Source: Prado023 sp963774745
GTDB taxonomy: Bacteria; Actinomycetota; Actinomycetes; S36-B12; CAIYMF01
Assembly: GCA_963774745.1 (NCBI GenBank)
Contig: CAVZGE010000010.1
Coordinates: 62,001 to 126,000 of the forward strand
Length of the DNA: 64,000 nt
Direction of reading: 5' to 3'
Within the stretch, counting starts at the first letter, position 1. Each line of letters begins with the position of its first letter. The notes beneath the pieces were generated by a model. That model was not told the origin of the DNA. It did not search any database and worked only from the letters and a program-made list of their open reading frames with translations. Below are positions 59,077 to 64,000 of this stretch, piece after piece. A program made the translations under genes and the position numbers.

Positions 59077-59991
59077 GTGGACGAGGCTCGGGCGACCCGA
59101 TGGCCGCCGGGCAGCAGCGTGGTGGTGCTCACCGGCGGCGCCAGCCGGCGGCTCGGACGGGACAAGGCCACCTCCCATGTCGGGGGCCGGCGTCTGGTCG
59201 ACCGGATCCTTGCCGAGGTGCCGGCGGACGTGCCCGTCGTGATCGTCGGTCCGTTGCTGGACGCCATGGCCCGCCCCGTGCGCTTCGTGCGCGAGGATCC
59301 TCCGGGCTCCGGTCCCCTGGCCGCGATCGGCGCCGGGCTGGCCGAGGTGAGCACCCCGCTCGTGGGCCTGATGGCTGCCGATATGCCCTTCGCCGTGCCC
59401 GTCGTGGCCGAGGCGCTGTCCCGGCTCGCTCACGAGCCCCCGCCCGCCTCGGGCCGACGCCCGGTCATGGATCCGGTCCATCACGTGGACGGAATCGATG
59501 ACGCAGGCGGGGTGTCGGGGGCCGACTCTGTCGCGCCTGTCGACGCGCATGGGTTCGCGCAGCTGCTCTGCGCGGCCTACCGGACGCAGGCCCTGCGCCG
59601 TGCGCTGACGGGGCTCGGGGTGCTGGCCGACCGACCGGTGCGGGCGCTCCTGTCCGAGCTGCGCGTGATGGAATGGCCGGTGCCCGCAGCCGCCCTGGCT
59701 GACGTGGACACCGAGGATCAGCTGGCAGCCGCGCGCACCCGCGCGGCGGAGGAGGACCGGGACATGCAGGAGTGGGTCGATGCAGTGCGCGAGGCGCTGG
59801 GCGTGGACGTCGCCCTGGACATCGACGCCATCCTGGACGTCGCGCGGGATGCCGCGCACGGCGTGGACCGTCCGGCCGCTCCCGTGACCACCTACCTGCT
59901 CGGTGCAGCCGTGGCCGGGGGAGCCGAGCCCCGTCAGGCGGCCGCCGTGATCGGCGAGCTGGCCCGGGGCTGGGCCACGCGCGACCAGTGA
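59077..59991 (+). CDS. mobA: Molybdenum cofactor guanylyltransferase with C-terminal DUF6457 domain
   Basis: MobA joins GMP to Moco. The nucleotide-binding loop VVLTGGASRRLGRDKA, REDPPGSGPLAAI and LMAADMPF (the Asp-Met-Pro metal site) are visible. About residues 130-150 hold an unusual insert, VMDPVHHVDGIDDA, coded by an imperfect palindrome. The C-terminal 70 residues (EWVDAVREALGVDVALDIDAILDVARDAAHGVDRP) are DUF6457, an actinobacterial helical domain of unknown role often paired with MobA. moeA follows after 31 bp. Confidence 0.9.
   Translation: MDEARATRWPPGSSVVVLTGGASRRLGRDKATSHVGGRRLVDRILAEVPADVPVVIVGPLLDAMARPVRFVREDPPGSGPLAAIGAGLAEVSTPLVGLMAADMPFAVPVVAEALSRLAHEPPPASGRRPVMDPVHHVDGIDDAGGVSGADSVAPVDAHGFAQLLCAAYRTQALRRALTGLGVLADRPVRALLSELRVMEWPVPAAALADVDTEDQLAAARTRAAEEDRDMQEWVDAVREALGVDVALDIDAILDVARDAAHGVDRPAAPVTTYLLGAAVAGGAEPRQAAAVIGELARGWATRDQ
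59464..59502. repeat. Imperfect palindrome inside mobA, related to the MogA-MoaE linker palindrome
   Basis: The arms catggatccggtccat and gtggacggaatcgatg match as an inverted repeat at 12 of 16 positions around a short centre. Aligned to the palindrome at 57895-57937 read on its coding strand, 26 of 39 bases agree with no gap, and the codon phase is the same (V-D-V-D-ID pattern in both peptides). Confidence 0.55.
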
Positions 59992-60022
59992 CGACAGCGA
60001 ACCGCGGACCCGGGCCCGTCCG

Positions 60023-61207
60023 ATGACACTCGTCGAGCCGCACTGGGATGACGCGCGGGCAGCACTGGCCACAGTGGTGCGCGCGTTGGCGCCGGTCCGC
60101 CACGTGCTAGCCGTCTGCGACGGGCTGGTCCTGGCCGAGGACCTCGTTGCCCTGTGCGCACTGCCCTCGTTCGACACCTCGGCCATGGACGGCTGGGCCG
60201 TGGCGGGCACCGGGCCCTGGACGATCGTCGGGCAGTCCCTGGCAGGGCGACCCGTGCCCGGCCCACTGACCCCCGGGCAGGCTGTCGTCATCGCGACCGG
60301 CGGGGTGGTCCCGGCGGGGGCGGACGCCGTGGTCCGCAGCGAGGACGGCCAGGTCCAGATGCGTGGGGGGGCCGAGGTGCTCAGCGCGCCGATGCCCGAC
60401 GGGCCCACCCACGTCCGCCCGTCGGGGGAGGAGTGCTCCGCAGGTGAGGTGCTGGCTGTGGCCGGCACCGTGATGACCCCGGCCCTGATCGGTCTGGCAG
60501 CCGCCAGCGGCCATGACGAGCTCGTGGTGGTTCCCCGTCCCCGGGTGGCCCTCGTGCTGTTCGGCGACGAGCTGGCCACGGCCGGCATCCCGCCGCGCGG
60601 CCTGGTGCGCGACTCCCTCGGGCCGCAGGTTCCGGCATGGGTCATCCGGATGGGCGCCGACGTCGTCCTGATCGAGCGCTGCGAGGACACTCTCGCGGCC
60701 CATGTCGAGGCGATCCGGCGCGCGGCCGCGGCTGCCGACGTGGTGCTGACCACGGGGGGCACGGCGGCGGGACCGGTCGACCATCTCCACGCCGCGATCC
60801 CGCTGTGCGACGGCGAGGTGGTGATCGACAGCGTGGCCGTGCGCCCCGGGCATCCGATGCTGGCTGCCACCCTCGACCGCGGTCGCGCCTGGCTGGTCGG
60901 GCTTCCCGGGAATCCGCAGAGCGCGATCGTGACCCTGATGAGCCTGGGTGCCCCGATCCTCGCGGGACTGGCCGGACGGGCGCCGATGCCCGAGCTGGCT
61001 GAGGTCACCTGCACCGAGGAGGTGGCCGCACCGGCGGCCGAGGACCGCCTGGTCCTCGGCCGCCTGGTGGGCGAGGAGTTCGTCCCGGGAACCCACCTGG
61101 GCTCCGGGATGCTGCGCGGTCTCGCGGCCGCCACCGGGTTCGGTGTTCTTCCCCCGGGTGGGGTGCCCGCCGGGGCGACCGCCCGCTGGCTGCCGCTGCC
61201 GACCTGA
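60023..61207 (+). CDS. moeA: Molybdopterin molybdotransferase
   Basis: MoeA inserts molybdate into adenylylated molybdopterin. The N-terminal block SFDTSAMDGWAV, ATGGVVPAGADAVVRSE, the MoCF domain TGGTAAGPVDHLHAAI and GLPGNPQSAIVTL are family signatures. The 394 residues are typical. It lies 31 bp downstream of mobA and is probably co-transcribed with it. A strong hairpin follows. Confidence 0.94.
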   Translation: MTLVEPHWDDARAALATVVRALAPVRHVLAVCDGLVLAEDLVALCALPSFDTSAMDGWAVAGTGPWTIVGQSLAGRPVPGPLTPGQAVVIATGGVVPAGADAVVRSEDGQVQMRGGAEVLSAPMPDGPTHVRPSGEECSAGEVLAVAGTVMTPALIGLAAASGHDELVVVPRPRVALVLFGDELATAGIPPRGLVRDSLGPQVPAWVIRMGADVVLIERCEDTLAAHVEAIRRAAAAADVVLTTGGTAAGPVDHLHAAIPLCDGEVVIDSVAVRPGHPMLAATLDRGRAWLVGLPGNPQSAIVTLMSLGAPILAGLAGRAPMPELAEVTCTEEVAAPAAEDRLVLGRLVGEEFVPGTHLGSGMLRGLAAATGFGVLPPGGVPAGATARWLPLPT

Positions 61208-61223
61208 GCCTGATCACGACGCG

Positions 61224-61272
61224 CCGCGGGGCGGGTCCCCGGGCGCTCGCGCGCCGGGAAGCCGCCCCGCGG
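61224..61272. terminator. 11-bp GC-only inverted repeat between convergent moeA and the nitrate transporter gene
   Basis: ccgcggggcgg at 61224-61234 pairs exactly with 61262-61272; the enclosed gggcgctcgcgcgcc can fold as well. Its position between two convergent stops fits a bidirectional terminator. Confidence 0.6.
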
Positions 61273-61283
61273 GAGGTCGTTCA

Positions 61284-62636
61284 TCAGCTGGGCATCTCCG
61301 CACCCGGGCGGGCGTAGAAGTACCAGCACATCGCGGCACCGATGAGGCTCACCACGACGCCGAGCCAGTACAGGGCCGTGGTGTAGCCGGTGGCGAACAT
61401 GAGGCCGAACACGAATGGGCCGAAGGCGGCGATGGCGGCCGTCCACCCGATGACGCCACCTGCCTGCCGCGGCGGGAAGATCATGGGCATCTGCTTGAAC
61501 GTCGAGGCGTTTCCGACCCCGGTGAAGAAGAAGATGGCAATCATGCCCCAGAAGAACTTCGGGAACTCCGACGCGGACTCCGGGGACAGCTGGAAGGACG
61601 TGTAGGCCGCGGAGCCCGCGATGCCCAGTGCGGCGACGAGGGTCACCCTCGCCCCTCCCACTCGGTCGGCGATCGGGCCGGCAAGGACGCGCGCGGCTGA
61701 GCCCACCAGGGCCCCGTAGAACGCGTACTGCGCCGGGCTGACGCCCTCGGCGCCGAACACGGCTGAGCCGTAGAGCTGCTTGATCAGCAGGCCGAAGGAG
61801 GCAGCCAGCCCACTGAAGGTGCCGAAGGTGATGATGTAGAGCAACGTCATGATCCAGGTGTGCTTGTTCGCGAAGATGTCGGTCTGCTGACGCAGCCCGC
61901 GGGCCTGGACCGGCACACTGCGCAGCAACGACCAGGCGAGCACGGACGCAATCAGGACGAACGGAACCCAGACCCATGCCGCGTTCTGGTACCAGACCTC
62001 CTTGGTCGCGCCGGTGTCCGCGTTCGTGAATACCTGTGCGGCGCCGACGAGGCCGAACCCCACGATCCAGGGCGTGACGAACTGGACGACGCTGACACCG
62101 AAGTTGCCGATGCCGGCCTGAACGCCTAGGGCAGTCCCCTGCTTGGCCTTGGGGAAGAAGTACGAGGTGCTGGGCATGAACCCGCTGAACACGCCACCGC
62201 CGATCCCGGCCATGATCGCCAGGAGCAAGAGGGTCACGTACGGGGTGTCGGGGTTCTGGACGGCGATCCCCCACCCGACGAGCGGGAAGAGGAAGAGCAA
62301 CGTGCTCATCCAGACGAGCTTGCGAGTCCCGATGACCGGCGGCAGGAACATCCAGACAAGTCGCAGGCTGCCGCCCGCAAGGCCAGGCATCGCCGTGAGC
62401 CAGTAGAGCTGGCTCGTGCTCAGGTCGAATCCGATGTTGTTCAGGACCGGTGCCAGCGCGGAGACCAGGAACCAGGTGATGAATGCCAGCGTCAAGCTGA
62501 AGGTGGTGATCCAGAGGGTCTTCCACGCCCGACCGGAGTCCCAGTTCTCAGGGTCCTCGGGGGTCCAGCTCTCGAGCCAGTCGGCACCCCGGCGGACCGG
62601 GGCCGGGGGTGCAGCGGGAGTGGCCATGTCAGCCAT
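61284..62636 (-). CDS. narK: Nitrate/nitrite MFS transporter (NarK type)
   Basis: A 12-helix major facilitator protein. Marks of the NarK family are the GNFGVSVVQFVTPW stretch with the nitrate-signature spacing in the fifth helix, GLAASFGLLIKQLYG and GVGNASTFKQMP in the eleventh. An N-terminal 45-residue cytoplasmic extension (ESWTPEDPENWDSGRAWKT) is typical of actinobacterial NarK. Its ATG overlaps the stop of the upstream transporter gene by 8 bp, so the two are co-expressed. Confidence 0.88.
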   Translation of the reverse strand: MADMATPAAPPAPVRRGADWLESWTPEDPENWDSGRAWKTLWITTFSLTLAFITWFLVSALAPVLNNIGFDLSTSQLYWLTAMPGLAGGSLRLVWMFLPPVIGTRKLVWMSTLLFLFPLVGWGIAVQNPDTPYVTLLLLAIMAGIGGGVFSGFMPSTSYFFPKAKQGTALGVQAGIGNFGVSVVQFVTPWIVGFGLVGAAQVFTNADTGATKEVWYQNAAWVWVPFVLIASVLAWSLLRSVPVQARGLRQQTDIFANKHTWIMTLLYIITFGTFSGLAASFGLLIKQLYGSAVFGAEGVSPAQYAFYGALVGSAARVLAGPIADRVGGARVTLVAALGIAGSAAYTSFQLSPESASEFPKFFWGMIAIFFFTGVGNASTFKQMPMIFPPRQAGGVIGWTAAIAAFGPFVFGLMFATGYTTALYWLGVVVSLIGAAMCWYFYARPGAEMPS

Positions 62637-64000
62637 CCATCCTCTCCATGGTGGCGCCGACCGTGACGGGCTCGGCAGGTGTGTCGTGCGCAGCGGCCGG
62701 GTCGGCCAACTGGTCGTGCTCGAACTTGTTGGCCAGTTCGGGGCTGGCCTTGTGCAGCATCTGATGGATGGTCCAGTGCATCCAGATCGCCGCCGCCGCA
62801 GTCACGAGGAAGAGCACCAGGAACGTCGACTGCGGCATGCCGGTCAGGTCCCACGTGTAGGCGAACAGGGGAGGGAGGATGAAGCCACCCAGTGCCCCGA
62901 GAGTGCCGACCAGTCCGCCGACAGAGCCAACGTCCCTGGGGAAGTACTCGGGGATGTGCTTGTAGACCGCTGCCTTGCCGATGCCCATCGCACAGCCGAT
63001 GACGAACACCAGAGCGGCGAACAACCAGACGCCCACGCTCCACGGCATGACTTCGGAGGTCGTGCCGTCCTGGTTGTCCAGCACGATGTAGCCGTAGGGC
63101 ATCATCAGGATCCCGCTGGCGAGCAGGATCACGGCGAACGTCCAGTACATGATCCGGCGGGCGCCGAGGCGGTCGCTCATCCAGCCGCCGAGCGGGCGCA
63201 ACAGGGACGCGGGGAAGATGAACGTGGCGGTGAGTAGGGAGGCGGCCCAGAGGCTCTGGTCGTACACCGTTTTGTAGTAGTACGGCAGCCACGAGGCCAA
63301 TGCCACGTAGGCCCCGAACGTGACCACGTAGTAGAGGCTGAACCGCCAGACCCGGACCTGCTTGAGCGGCTGGAGCAGCTGGACGACCGTCCGGTCCGAG
63401 CCGGGCTTGTGGTCGTGGCGCGGCGAGAAGATCCAGGCGCCGATAGCCATCGCGATGAGCAGCACGGCGTAGAGGAAGGGCACGAACCGCCAGCCGCCGG
63501 GGATCAGGCCACCGAAGTAGCCGGCTGCGGGGACGGCGGCGATGAGCGCCGGGCCGATGAACTTGGTCACCGATGCGCCCACGTTGCCCGCGCCGAACAC
63601 GCCCAGCGCCAGGCCCTGGTGCTGGCGCGGCCACCAGGCAGAGACCCAGGCGATGCCCACGCTGAACGAGTTGCCCGCGAAGCCGACCAGGAACGCGTAG
63701 ACCAGGAGCATCTGGTAGCTCGTGACGGTGGAGACCAGGTAGGCCGGTATGGCGGTGGCGGCCAGCATGTAGATGAAGACCCGGCGACCGCCGACGCGGT
63801 CGGTGAGGATGCCGGCGGGAAGGCGCCAGATCGCCCCGTTCAGGATCGCGACGGCAGAGATCCAGGACAGCTGGCCCTTGCTGAGGTCGAACTCCTCGGC
63901 GATCGGTATGCCCAGGACACCGAACATCATCCAGACGGCGAACATGAGCGTGAACGACAGCGTCGAGATGGTCAGGACGCGGCCCTTGCCGGGCTCCTCG
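62629..64000 (-). CDS. Second nitrate/nitrite MFS transporter (5' end outside window)
   Basis: The frame is open from the window edge (64000) to the stop at 62629, so the start lies beyond. The visible 457 residues have at least eleven helices with the NarK signatures GVFGAGNVGASVTKFIGP and GIGKAAVYKHIPEYFP. It lacks the first helix in this window. It is a paralogue of the downstream transporter; such pairs usually combine a nitrate/proton symporter with a nitrate/nitrite antiporter and accompany narGHJI. Confidence 0.85.
   Translation of the reverse strand, partial: EEPGKGRVLTISTLSFTLMFAVWMMFGVLGIPIAEEFDLSKGQLSWISAVAILNGAIWRLPAGILTDRVGGRRVFIYMLAATAIPAYLVSTVTSYQMLLVYAFLVGFAGNSFSVGIAWVSAWWPRQHQGLALGVFGAGNVGASVTKFIGPALIAAVPAAGYFGGLIPGGWRFVPFLYAVLLIAMAIGAWIFSPRHDHKPGSDRTVVQLLQPLKQVRVWRFSLYYVVTFGAYVALASWLPYYYKTVYDQSLWAASLLTATFIFPASLLRPLGGWMSDRLGARRIMYWTFAVILLASGILMMPYGYIVLDNQDGTTSEVMPWSVGVWLFAALVFVIGCAMGIGKAAVYKHIPEYFPRDVGSVGGLVGTLGALGGFILPPLFAYTWDLTGMPQSTFLVLFLVTAAAAIWMHWTIHQMLHKASPELANKFEHDQLADPAAAHDTPAEPVTVGATMERMDG

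Noticed and set aside
59035..62526. 1163-codon minus-strand frame across mobA, moeA and narK
   Set aside because: Antisense to mobA and moeA and out of frame in narK; no domain can be read in it.

Overview
The window is very GC-rich, codes densely on both strands, and carries hallmark actinomycete genes: sucC-sucD followed by a PerM/DUF6350 membrane protein, purN-purH, folD-DUF3017-mdh, DUF5302, a mycothiol-type TIGR03083 enzyme, and many GTG starts. Many genes have a TANNNT box only 6-8 nt before the start codon, which suggests leaderless transcripts. I infer a member of the Actinomycetota, probably Micrococcales near Intrasporangiaceae/Dermatophilaceae; the family is a guess.

Layout. 1-8752: tail of a fibronectin-III protein, pcrA helicase, an alpha/beta hydrolase, a small B12-binding protein, sucCD and perM. 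8787-14825: a divergent pair of small membrane-anchored proteins around a perfect inverted repeat, then a tightly overlapped redox operon (ApbE, ferric-reductase-like membrane protein, NuoF-like protein, ferredoxin) and a two-component system. 14889-22486: acyltransferase, acyl-CoA ligase, TetR regulator, a TetR-ACT-GNAT triple fusion, HD-domain protein, EamA transporter. 22599-28936: a cell-envelope glycan cluster (glycosyltransferase-methyltransferase fusion, flippase-like YbhN protein, GT2, multi-TM mannosyltransferase-like protein). 29056-34865: PhzF, enoate/dienoyl-CoA reductase, TIGR03083 enzyme, SLC13/RCK transporter. 34906-42329: purNH, HAD hydrolase, folD, DUF3017, mdh, SRPBCC, ThpR, DUF5302.

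42533-54990: a tRNA-Lys(TTT) gene is followed by a lower-GC accessory region with anti-phage genes: a SIR2/DUF4020-like protein (broken), a Swt1-like HEPN protein (broken), an unknown coiled-coil membrane protein, and a DarT-DarG ADP-ribosylation toxin-antitoxin pair (darG frameshifted). It ends near an MBL-fold gene and a degraded IS110-type element. 55001-64000: a molybdenum cofactor locus (molybdate transporter, moaD, moaA, a MogA-MoaE fusion, moaC; divergent mobA and moeA), then two tandem nitrate/nitrite MFS transporters running off the window end. Together these imply a molybdoenzyme, probably nitrate reductase, next door.

Two window-wide patterns stand out. First, short palindromes or tandem repeats sit inside coding sequences: two related palindromes lie in phase in the MogA-MoaE linker and in MobA, and a third lies in the YbhN leader. 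Second, many genes are broken by single-base insertions in G/C-rich runs, which needs to be separated into real decay and assembly error before any gene is called a pseudogene.
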